Assembly: GCA_963513935.1 (NCBI GenBank)
Contig: OY740768.1
Span: 49,188,089-49,252,088, forward strand
DNA length: 64,000 nucleotides
Origin: Aphrophora alni
Lineage: Eukaryota; Arthropoda; Insecta; Hemiptera; Aphrophoridae
Direction: 5' to 3'
In this document: one piece after another, positions 46,421 through 55,697 of the stretch
Layout: every line of letters begins with the position of its first letter
Numbering within the stretch: position 1 is the stretch's first letter
The notes under the pieces: generated by a model
What the model was told of the DNA's origin: nothing
Seen by the model: the letters and a program-made list of their open reading frames with translations, nothing else
The model's database searches: none
Translations under genes and position numbers: made by a program

Positions 46421-47034
46421 TTTTATTGTCTTTCTTTAAGTGTTTAAGAAAGCTATCTAAATGTTATTGAACGAGCTTATGTCTGTATTTTTTTAAGCAA
46501 AATGGTAAATTCAAAGCTCTTTCCACACAAGATTGAAAAAAAGAATTAATTTCCTGTAATTAAGAATATTTACAGTATCTTAGGTCATTTTGTAAATATA
46601 TTTTCAGTGTTTGTTTGTAGGTGTTATAAAAACTAACAAGATTTCTGTAGTTGATATTCATTTAATATAACAAACTAATCATCTTTAAACCAAAGAACAA
46701 CGAAATGTGGTTTATGAATTGTTACAATTAATTCTTATCCTTACTTTTGCAAAAACAACACTTTGATATTTATATTTAAAAATTTGGATGTCTCTTTCTC
46801 TCTCTTTTAAATATTTTGGCACACGTTGGTGCATCAAATGATAATACTAAAAGAAAATCCTTAAATTGTACACATAACCAAAATAAAAGGATGATATTCT
46901 TATTTTATATTTTGTTATATTGCTTCTATATGATATTACTATATGGTGAAAGGATTGCAATATTTGGTATTAATTGCACTTTAAAATTAGTTATTTAAAT
47001 ATTTGTGTGATCTCACTTTGATAATATTTATTAA
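46421..47034. other. non-coding AT-rich DNA
   Basis: Nothing recognised; ends in TTAA, the target of the next element. Confidence 0.5.
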
Positions 47035-47119
47035 CCCTCCAGCTGGTGCATGTTAATGGGTCTTAAAAATTCTTCGTTCGTTTAAAAATTAATAAAATAT
47101 ATTATTTGTATACAAAACC

Positions 47120-48085
47120 TAACTTATAAGATATCATTTTTCTCAGAAAGATGCATAGAATTCATCTATGTAATAAAAATTTTTTTTTTGAAACGGTTTT
47201 GGAGTAAGTATGTTAGATGTCAAAAATGATATTAACTTTTTTTCAGAAATATCTGTATCACCCGAAATCAATAGCTTTCTACCTTTTTCTAAGATATACA
47301 AAAGTTTTGTGTAATATTTTTGAATATATTTAGAAAAAAAAATTTTTTTTAAATTTTATATTTTAAAAATTTAAAAAAATATTTTACGAAAAAACTGAAT
47401 TTTCTCTTTATTTTTTCCAAAAAACATTAAAAATAGTAAAATATATTTTATACAGAACTTCTATATATCATTATGTCCAGAAAGGTGCATAGAAATTAGT
47501 TGTGTAGTGCAAAAAAATGTTACATGCATCACATTTGGAGTTTTTTGGTCAAATACCAAAAAATCGAGAGTAATGGAGAGTAAAATTTCACAGAAATCGG
47601 TACATAAACCATATTAAAATTTTTTTAACTTTTTTTTAAATATTGATACAGATTTGTAATATATTTGTGGATAAAAGTTGCTAAAAAGAAAAATAAATTT
47701 TGAAAATTTTCATTAGACGAGGTACATTTTTACGTAAAATGTGAATATTGACTAACTATATTCAAACAGTAACCAAAAATATAATTTTTATTCTAAACAA
47801 AAGTTTGTATTACCTATGTTCTCACAAATATACATAGATTTTATGTGTTCAATGCAAAAAAAATTATATGGAAACATTTTAGAGTTATTACGGACGGAAT
47901 CAACAAATTTACCCTGTAACCGAGGCAAAATTCCACAGAAATAGGTATAAAACCATATTAAAAAATTTTTATGATTTTTTTTAAATATTGATACAGATTT
48001 GTAATATATTTGTGGATAAAAGTTGCTAAAAAGAAAAATCAATTTTGAAAATTTTTATTAGACATGGGTCATTTATGATAAAAAT
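47120..48085. repeat. diverged tandem units of about 335 bp
   Basis: The 100-bp block 'tattgatacagatttgtaatatatttgtggataaaagttgctaaaaagaaaaat' in parts occurs at about 47640 and 47985, each preceded by a 'cacagaaat.ggta...aaccatattaaaa' block. A looser match to the first half ('agaaag.tgcatagaa') occurs at about 47150 and 47480. I read two good units and one decayed unit. Confidence 0.75.
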
Positions 48086-48129
48086 CTACCTTCACAATAG
48101 CCTAGACGTTGAGGTTAGGGCTGTGAAAA

Positions 48130-48400
48130 AAAAACCAAAAATATGAAATATCACTAATAAATACACTCTACAAACATTGACACATTTATTATAAGTTGTA
48201 TATACATTTATATATTATGTATATACATATTATAATAAATAAATGGTTTCTTGAAACTAAAAGTTCCAATAGAAAATCTAGAACTAGGCCTGACTAGTAT
48301 TAGATTTGGCTAGACTAGGCCGAAAATATGAATTATCACTCATAACTACACTCTACAAACATTGACACATTTATTTTAAGTTGTATAAACAAATTATAAT
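48130..48400. repeat. two-copy direct repeat, offset about 180 bp
   Basis: 'aaaatatgaa.tatcact.ata' followed by CACTCTACAAACATTGACAC and 'atttatt.taagttgtat' occurs at about 48137 and 48320. Confidence 0.85.
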
Positions 48401-49854
48401 AAAAAAATCACTTCATGAAACTTATATTCACTATAAAAACAAAGCTATTGCACTTTGAAATTTCCACATCGGAAATTTGAGGTTATTCTACGTTTTCTAA
48501 AGTACTACAGCCTTTGTATTTTTCCTTGTATAGATGTGTTTCAAATACAAGGTTAAACATTGAAACCTCCTCTTTACAGTTATATCAAAAACGACAAGAT
48601 TGTATAAAAATAAAGATCGGATTCTTCAAGACTGTCTAGAAACTGAATATCGCAAACCGGTCTGAAAGTTCAGAGGATCATTTCCTAGAATGGATATAAA
48701 TCGTAAACTATATAACTTAGGATGATTTCGTCTTCATAGTTCGAAAGAGGAAGAAAAATACTATATAATATTGCCAACTTGTAACATTTAGACAAGTTTT
48801 ACCATTTCGAAAAAATATATGAACATATAGGTGATATTTTCTATATAAAACTCGCCGCGGCAAATTGTCGGAACCTGGCGCTAACAAGGTAAACTTCAGT
48901 CTAGTCTTATTTCTTTACTACACGCTACATAAAATTTTCTAAACTTGGTTATGAAAGATTGAAAGATAACCTTTTCATTGGTATAAAATACATTTCGATA
49001 ATATAATATCTACTAGGATAAAAGTTGAATTGCAAAAAATGTAATTTTTAGCATGTAAAATAGCGTTAAAATTCTTGATTTGGTTTAATTTTTATATAAT
49101 AAAAACTATACTAGTTGGAAACATTTGATAAACACGGTTTTGAAGAGAAAGACGCGATCTATCAAGCAGTGTTATGTCCGATGTGACAGATTGAAATTTC
49201 AAAATAGGAATAATTGACAAATGATACGAATGTTTTGTTTAAAACTTGTTGACGTAAAACTTTGACGTTTCGCATGAAAACTATGCGAACTTCGCCAATT
49301 TTTGGAATATTATTAATAACGTTTTGTGGTATTTTTTTTTGCATGATATGCATCTACGGAACATTAGCTTTCCAACGGTATTTTATTTATTGCGATGGGA
49401 CAATTTTAAGTGGGCGTAACGTTGAATGGCAAAATACGTGTTTTTTAGTTGGTGAATAGAGCCGTGACTAACGAAGCGACCACTTTTAAGGCAAAAAGGG
49501 GTCGATCACCAGTTGGAGGGTAAAAGGAAAAATATTAACTTGACTCAAAGAAAAAATACACAATATACAGGGTGATTCAAAACTACACGGCAATCTCTCG
49601 GGAGCACATTCTATAGTCAAAAATAAAAAAAAAATTTCATATAAACATATAGGATAAAATAAGCACTAGGCTATAGTTTCAAATGTATTTAATAACTTAA
49701 TAAGCTACAATTGTTTCGCCTTGCGGCATCTACGGGCTAATGGTAATAGTAAGCCTAAACAAAGTTAACGGTACAGAGAGACAGGTCCGGAAGTAACACA
49801 ATGGAAAGGATAGCTGGAAAACCCAAGCAGGTAGGAAGGGGAAAGGTTAACATA

Positions 49855-50223
49855 TTACACTATTGGTTTAAGAAGTGGAGAAGAGTTTAATAAAATTTGA
49901 TCATTTAAATTAAAAGTAGGTTTATGTAATATAGATCTATTTATTTCTAAGCATTCTAGATTATTTAGTCTAATACTTTTATTTTGAATGTGTAATAATT
50001 TTACATTCAGATTAGGATCAAAATTATGACCCGAGTCCAACAGGTGGTTAGCAAAGTTGGAGTTACTAAGCCCATGCTTCCAACTATTTATATGTTCTTT
50101 AATTCTAACATTGATCGATCTCCCTGATTGACCTATGTACTCAGAGTCACAATTCTGACAAGAAATTTTATAAACTCCACTATTTTCTAGCCTTTCTTTT
50201 TTATCTTTATTATTAACTAACAT
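49855..50223 (-). CDS. GIY-YIG endonuclease domain, left arm copy
   Basis: 122 codons: LENSGVYKISCQNCDSEYIG then QSGRSINVRIKEHINSW, the GIY-YIG core (GVY and YIG, with the catalytic Arg candidates in GRS and VRIKEH), with the CxxC of PLE endonucleases; then FANHLLDSGHNFD (family 'sa.H....gH.fd') and NNLECLEINRSILHKP (family 'E...I'). This is the full C-terminal endonuclease of a Penelope-like polyprotein without its RT. The methionine lies in a Lys-rich stretch and is not necessarily native. Identical to the right-arm copy. Confidence 0.88.
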   Translation of the reverse strand: MLVNNKDKKERLENSGVYKISCQNCDSEYIGQSGRSINVRIKEHINSWKHGLSNSNFANHLLDSGHNFDPNLNVKLLHIQNKSIRLNNLECLEINRSILHKPTFNLNDQILLNSSPLLKPIV

Positions 50224-50298
50224 TTTTCCTAAATTATTATTACCACTAAAGGCGACAAAACGATTACATTTAGTAGAAATAATAATAATTTAGGAAAA

Positions 50299-50667
50299 AT
50301 GTTAGTTAATAATAAAGATAAAAAAGAAAGGCTAGAAAATAGTGGAGTTTATAAAATTTCTTGTCAGAATTGTGACTCTGAGTACATAGGTCAATCAGGG
50401 AGATCGATCAATGTTAGAATTAAAGAACATATAAATAGTTGGAAGCATGGGCTTAGTAACTCCAACTTTGCTAACCACCTGTTGGACTCGGGTCATAATT
50501 TTGATCCTAATCTGAATGTAAAATTATTACACATTCAAAATAAAAGTATTAGACTAAATAATCTAGAATGCTTAGAAATAAATAGATCTATATTACATAA
50601 ACCTACTTTTAATTTAAATGATCAAATTTTATTAAACTCTTCTCCACTTCTTAAACCAATAGTGTAA
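50299..50667 (+). CDS. GIY-YIG endonuclease domain, right arm copy
   Basis: Mirror image of the frame at 49855-50223 and identical over all 122 codons. The surrounding arm gives the native-like context: coding sequence, stop (TAA) at 50665-50667, then about 200 bp of 3' sequence ending at the tail. Whether either copy is expressed is unknown. A transcript crossing both arms would fold into a long hairpin. Confidence 0.88.
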   Translation: MLVNNKDKKERLENSGVYKISCQNCDSEYIGQSGRSINVRIKEHINSWKHGLSNSNFANHLLDSGHNFDPNLNVKLLHIQNKSIRLNNLECLEINRSILHKPTFNLNDQILLNSSPLLKPIV

Positions 50668-51357
50668 TATGTTAACCTTTCCCCTTCCTACCTGCTTGGG
50701 TTTTCCAGCTATCCTTTCCATTGTGTTACTTCCGGACCTGTCTCTCTGTACCGTTAACTTTGTTTAGGCTTACTATTACCATTAGCCCGTAGATGCCGCA
50801 AGGCGAAACAATTGTAGCTTATTAAGTTATTAAATACATTTGAAACTATAGCCTAGTGCTTATTTTATCCTATTATGGAGTTTCAACAAGTAGTTACTGC
50901 TGTTACAGTTAAATTAAATATAAACATATGCCTGAAAACACTTTGTTAGCAAGTTATACAGGGTGAAAGATTTTGCCTAGAACTCAGTACCCCCGGTGGA
51001 ATGAGGCCGTATAGAGATTTTCAAGGCGTTAATAAAGATACAAATATGATGGTTTCTTATGGTTTTTTATTTGAAAAATTGAATAAAATTGGTCCCAGAG
51101 CTGTATCTGCATTAGTTTTTGAGATATCTTATGTAAAACACAAGAATTGGGCTATAAAAAACAAATTTTTGTGTTTAACGTAAGATTACTTTGAAAAATG
51201 GTTAATTAAGGTGTATTTTTTCTTAATTACATGTATAGAAAATTTAATTCTGAAAAGATTCATGTAAATTACTTAAGAAAAAAACGAATAATAATATTGA
51301 AATTTAGCTTTATTTAAAAACAAAACAATTTAGCTTTAGATACAATGTAATAGTTAC

Positions 51358-52450
51358 CTAAAAAAGTTGTTCAAAATGGCCTCCGTTATGTTCAATACAC
51401 GATTTTGCACGACGAATCCATTCTTTTCTAGCGCGTTTCATAATGTTTGGTGTATTCTTAATAACTTCTGCCGCTTCTGTAATACGATTCCGTAACTCCT
51501 CTTGTGTGTTAATTAGTTTTGAATACACAATTGTTTTCATCTAACCCCATAGAAAAAAGTCTGCTGGCGTGAGGTCGGAAGATCTGGGTGGCCATTTTAC
51601 TGGTCCGTTTCGACCAATCCATTGTCTACCGTATGTATTATTTAAATGGTCTTTCACATTATTAGAAAAATTAGGAGGTGCCCCGTCGTGCATAAACCAC
51701 ATGTCTAACTTCTTTTCAAAAAGAATATCTTCCAAGAGGCAGGGCAGGTTTGTTCTTAAAAAATGTAAGTACCGCTTCTCCGGTAAGCCGATTGGGTAAG
51801 AAAAATGGACCAATCAAATTATCACCTAGAATACCAAGCCATACATTGGCTGAAAATGTATGCTGAAAATGTCTTGCCGCAGTTTCATGTGGGTTTTCAT
51901 CCGACCAAATATGGGTATTACGAAAATTAACAATCCCATTTCTTGTGAAGCAGGATTCATCAGTAATCAGAATACGATGAAGAAAATACTGATGTCGTAA
52001 ACATTTTCTTCTTAACCAGCTGCAGAATATCTTTCGTTTATTAAGATCTTGTGGTAATAAATCTTGTACCCGTGTTATATGAAATGGGTACAACTGTGCG
52101 TTATGAAGTGTCCGCCATACGCTTGATTGGGAAATATTAAGAAGCTGTGATAACCATCTGGTGCTTGTAGTTGGCGATAATTCTACAGCATTTATTATCG
52201 CTTCTTCATTATTATGGTTCCTCACGCTGCGTTGGCAACCAGTATCTATTAGTTTTGGTTTAAAACTACCAGTTTCTCTAAGTCGTCTCTCCACAGCTTC
52301 AAAAGTTTTGCGATCAGGTACTCTTCGATGTGGAAAAGTATCACGATACTCCTGAACTGCTGCCAAACCATTCTTGTTTACTTTACCGTAAATCAGTATC
52401 ATGTCTGTATACTCTTCAAACGAATACATACTATTAACACTATCTGCCAA
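51358..52450 (-). pseudogene. mariner-like DDD transposase, two lesions
   Basis: From M at 52450: a helix-turn-helix part (YSFEEYTDMILIYGKVNKNG, then EYRDTFPHRRVPDRKTF), a second one (TSTRWLSQLLNISQSSVWRT), then catalytic blocks: ILITDESCF (first Asp), MHDGAPPNFS (second), SSDLTPADFFLWG (third). Thirty-six residues separate the second and third Asp, so DD36D-type. The frame shifts by one base near 51775-51800. A TAG at 51543-51541 replaces the residue after FFLWG, where relatives have Tyr or Thr. The last part (MKTIVYSKLINTQEELRNRI ... CIEHNGGHFEQLF) has the family's C-terminal layout. Close to intact but not functional as read. Confidence 0.9.
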
Positions 52451-53224
52451 TATTTACTAAGTTAATTACATAAACTTTTGTAAAAGCTGCACAAAATTTA
52501 TCGAAATAATCACAGGATCTCACAAAATATGTACAATCTTCACACGCACAATACAAAAACCACAATAAAGGTTATTCAAATATTACTTCAAAAACGTAAT
52601 TGTTGATCAGCTGATATTACCAACCTTTGAAAAAATTATTCATTATGATAAAAAGGCTTTGAATGAACGATCAGCTGTTATTTCAAACCTAAATTAGTTA
52701 ATATCTCATGCAGTTATGATTTTTTTTATGTAGGCTACGTCTGTTTTGTTTTAAAATAAAGCTAAATTTCAATATTATTATTCGTTTTTTTCTTAAGTAA
52801 TTTACATGAATCTTTTCAGAATTAAATTTTCTATACATGTAATTAAGAAAAAATACACTTTAATTAACCATTTTTCAAAGTAATCTTACGTTAAACACAA
52901 AAATGTGTGTGTTTTATAGCCCAATTCTTGTGTTTTACATAAGATATCTCAAAAACTAATGCAGATACAGCTCTGGGACCAATTTTATTCAATTTTTCAA
53001 ATAAAAAACCATAAGAAACCATCATATTTGTATCTTTATTAACGCCTTGAAAATCTCTATACGGCCTCATTTCACCGGGGGTACTGAGTTCTAGGCGAAA
53101 TCTTTCACCCTGTATAACTCGCTAACAAAGCGTTTTCAGGCATATGTTTATATGAAATTTTATTTTTATTTTTGACTATAGAATGTGCTCCCGAGAGATT
53201 GCCGTGTAGTTTTGAATCACCCTG

Positions 53225-54313
53225 TATAAAGAAACTATAAGTTAGATTTGTAAACAATATGAATAAATTCAAAACAAATTCAAATCAAAGAAATCTAAGT
53301 TTGATGGAATTGTTCCTAAGTCCTTGTTATTAAATTAAAGTTTGTTTGAACGTTAAATTATTTGACTTAACAAATGTAATTAAAAAGTTACCATCTGACG
53401 ATGGTATATGTTATACTGAAACAGCTGTAAGGAAGTATTAATAAATACTAAGCACAAGTTTGCTACTAGTCGTAAGTGACTTAAAAAGTCACAATCTCTA
53501 GAACGGTTTGTGATATATGCCGTCTTAACTATTCAATTGGCTATCGCAGGACTATAGTTACATAAGTGAAATAATAATACATAAACACAAGTGTTATCTC
53601 GAATTTTGAGGTAAGTGCCGGTTTATCTCAAGGCTAGGGGCATCAAGAATAAACATAAATTGAATTAATTAAAATGTAAGATATAAAATCATGGCCTTTT
53701 AGGCTTAATGTCTTTATGCAAATGAGGGTTTTGGGATTTATATGTGGGTTTTAAATGGCTTGCTAAAACCATTTCAATCTCATCAATTTGCTGAATTGTA
53801 TCTCAAAGTTTCTTCATTAATATGTGGTGTCTGGCTATAAATGATGACTTTACATTACACTGCACTATTTAACTTTTCTTTGTGGATATTTCGTCACTCT
53901 CGATTATTGGATTTGATTGATTCAAATATTTGGTCTTGATATAAAGACTCGGCATCTGGGAAGCATCCTTCTCCTTTTAGGCATCCCAACAACAATTAAT
54001 CTTCAAGTACACTGCACTCCGGAAGCATTCAAATTTGCTGCCTTCTGTATCCTTTTGTTAGTTGGAGTTTACTTTATATACATGAGATAATTTTGTTTCT
54101 TTGATTTAAAATTCTACATAGTTAGTTTTCGGAAAACTATTTCATGAAAATAAATAAATTATACTATGATTATTAAAAGAAAAGGGATAAAATAACTTTT
54201 CAAATAACTAAACTAATTAATATCTAATTTGCATATTCAACTAATACAGATAGTAAGTTCGGTTTAATGAGCGTTGCATTTCAATGGGATTTAATAGACC
54301 AATTAGCGATTTA
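53225..54313. other. non-coding DNA with a PLE-end-like motif
   Basis: At about 53395-53460 the sequence CATCTGACGATGG, a short hairpin (GTATA/TATAC), GAAACAGC and AATAAATAC resembles the terminal segments of the PLE insertions, suggesting another terminal scrap. Otherwise AT-rich and unassigned. Confidence 0.45.
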
Positions 54314-54569
54314 TATTGTTAACACTGATGACCGACGGTACTTGATAGAATTCCATTTTAACAAATAAAACACAATTTTTCTTTTGTAAAATTCTATAAT
54401 TTATTTGGTCTAGCCGACCATGGTTTCGCCAGTTACGGCATTGACGAGGCTCTTACAAGACTCTAATGTCTTGTAAGAGCCTCATCAATGCCGTAACTGG
54501 CGAAACCATGGTCGGCTAGACCAAATAAATTATAGAATTTTACAAAAAAAAAATTGTGTTTTATTTGTT
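54314..54569. mobile_element. palindromic Penelope-derived insertion D, 256 bp
   Basis: Flanked by a perfect 13-bp duplication AATTAGCGATTTA (54301-54313, 54570-54582). A left unpaired tail of about 46 bp is followed by two inverted arms of about 100 bp (AACAAATAAAACACAATTTT ... mirrored ... TGTTTTATTTGTT) around a 6-bp loop (TCTAAT) near 54465. Each arm contains ATGCC-GTAACT-GGCGAAACC. No coding sequence. Same design as insertions B and C, at minimal size. Confidence 0.85.
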
Positions 54570-54582
54570 AATTAGCGATTTA

Positions 54583-55427
54583 ATTTCTCTTCGTGGACGT
54601 ATTTTTGAATGTACTGCATCTGTGGGTTGGACATTGTTTGTAACGTTACTTGTGTTTAATTTTAAATCCTAGCGAATTATTTCCACATATTTTGTAAACA
54701 ACCTTTTAGATGACAAATATTTCGTTTTACCTATTGGTACCATTAGTTTCTTTAGTTAATTTTCCGTTTCTTTACAAACTAATTTATTTTGGGGCCTTCC
54801 ATCTACAACTTGTCAAATTTCTTGCCTACCTACTAATACTTTAAAATTGAATATAAGCCTGGAATCATCTTATCATGTTTGTGTAATAATTTTCCAGGAT
54901 AGTTATGATAATTTAGAATTATTTTAATATTGGAAACAAGGGTCAATGGTATAGGGAAGTATTTTTATTTTCTGATCGAAAGTCGGGTTTTAGAATAGGA
55001 ATAGAATATAGGCCTATTGTTGCTCATATTTGCTGCTTTGTGTTATAGTAGTTCATTCAATGGAATTTTACTTTAACAAGAATGACAAGTATTTTGATAA
55101 TTTTATATGTTATTGTTTTAATGTTATATGTTTTATATATCGGTAGTAGGTTAGAGGAAAATTATGAAATGTTTCACTTTCTATAAAATTCAAATTATTA
55201 TTGCTTTTTTTAGTTTAACCATATTACTTACACTAATAAAATAGTATTAAAAATAATTCCATTGGATTGAAAGTTCCATTGATTTTCATCTTTTTTGATT
55301 TGTTAATGATGTTACTTATATATTATAACAATCCAAATTTTAATAGATGTGAGATCGAGAGTTAAGAAAGGTTAGGTTAGGAAAATAAAAGAAATGGGTG
55401 GAGGATTGGTAATTAGAAGATAAGGTA
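54583..55427. other. non-coding AT-rich DNA
   Basis: Nothing recognised. Confidence 0.5.
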
Positions 55428-55697
55428 CTTACGTATTAACGCCACCGCATCAGAAGTTGCTAATGCGCATGCGCCAATATTTGCTTACTTTGCGATATAA
55501 TTATATATCACAACAGGTTTGGCCAGGTAGCTATATATATATATATATATATATATATAATCACCTGGCCAAACCTTTCGTAAGTATATTGAAGTTAATA
55601 ATTTGAAATTGGAATTCTGCTTCTCTTAAACCAGTTTGCTCTTTATTGGCGCATGCAAATTAGCGCAACTTCCGCTGCGGTGGCGTTAATACGTAAG
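55428..55697. mobile_element. TA-flanked MITE, copy 2 of the twin pair
   Basis: Same termini (CTTACGTATTAACGCCACCG... mirrored) and core as 2402-2745, shorter by a deletion of about 100 bp in the right half. The flanks read GGTA|...|TACC. An extra internal inverted pair, AGGTTTGGCCAGGT and ACCTGGCCAAACCT, brackets an (AT)n tract. Confidence 0.88.

Larger units (their letters stand above)
47035..49520. mobile_element. piggyBac-like non-autonomous element, 2486 bp
   Basis: Left end CCCTCCAGCTGGTG preceded by TTAA (47031-47034); right end CACCAGTTGGAGGG followed by TAAA (49521-49524, a one-base-altered TTAA). CCCT...AGGG ends at TTAA fit the piggyBac superfamily. No transposase frame was found, and the largest frames have no family features. 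The interior contains about 335-bp diverged tandem units (about 47120-48080) and a second direct duplication (about 48130-48400). The superfamily assignment rests on ends and target only. Confidence 0.6.
49651..50927. mobile_element. palindromic Penelope-like insertion C, 1277 bp
   Basis: Flanked by a 12-bp duplication ATATAAACATAT (49639-49650, 50928-50939) inside the left TIR of the mariner-like element. It consists of two 591-bp inverted arms (49651-50241 and 50281-50871) around a 39-bp loop, plus an unpaired 56-bp tail (50872-50927) on the right. The arms appear identical: both encode the same 122-codon frame. Arm ends carry GTAGATGCC-GCAA-GGCGAAAC. The structure equals two head-to-head copies of a PLE 3' end. 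No RT is present. Confidence 0.92.
49568..53224 (-). mobile_element. mariner-like transposon with about 475-bp TIRs, 3657 bp
   Basis: Ends CAGGGTGATTCAAAACTACA (left) and mirrored (right, ...TGAATCACCCTG), flanked by TATA on both sides (TA or TATA duplication). The inverted repeats continue inward for about 475 bp: right arm about 52742-53224; left arm 49568-49650 plus 50928-51328, split by the PLE insertion 49651-50927. A second CAGGGTGAAAGATT motif lies within each arm about 115 bp from the end. The - strand encodes a transposase (52450-51358) with one frameshift and one stop. Arms differ by only a few bases, so the element is fairly recent. Confidence 0.93.
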
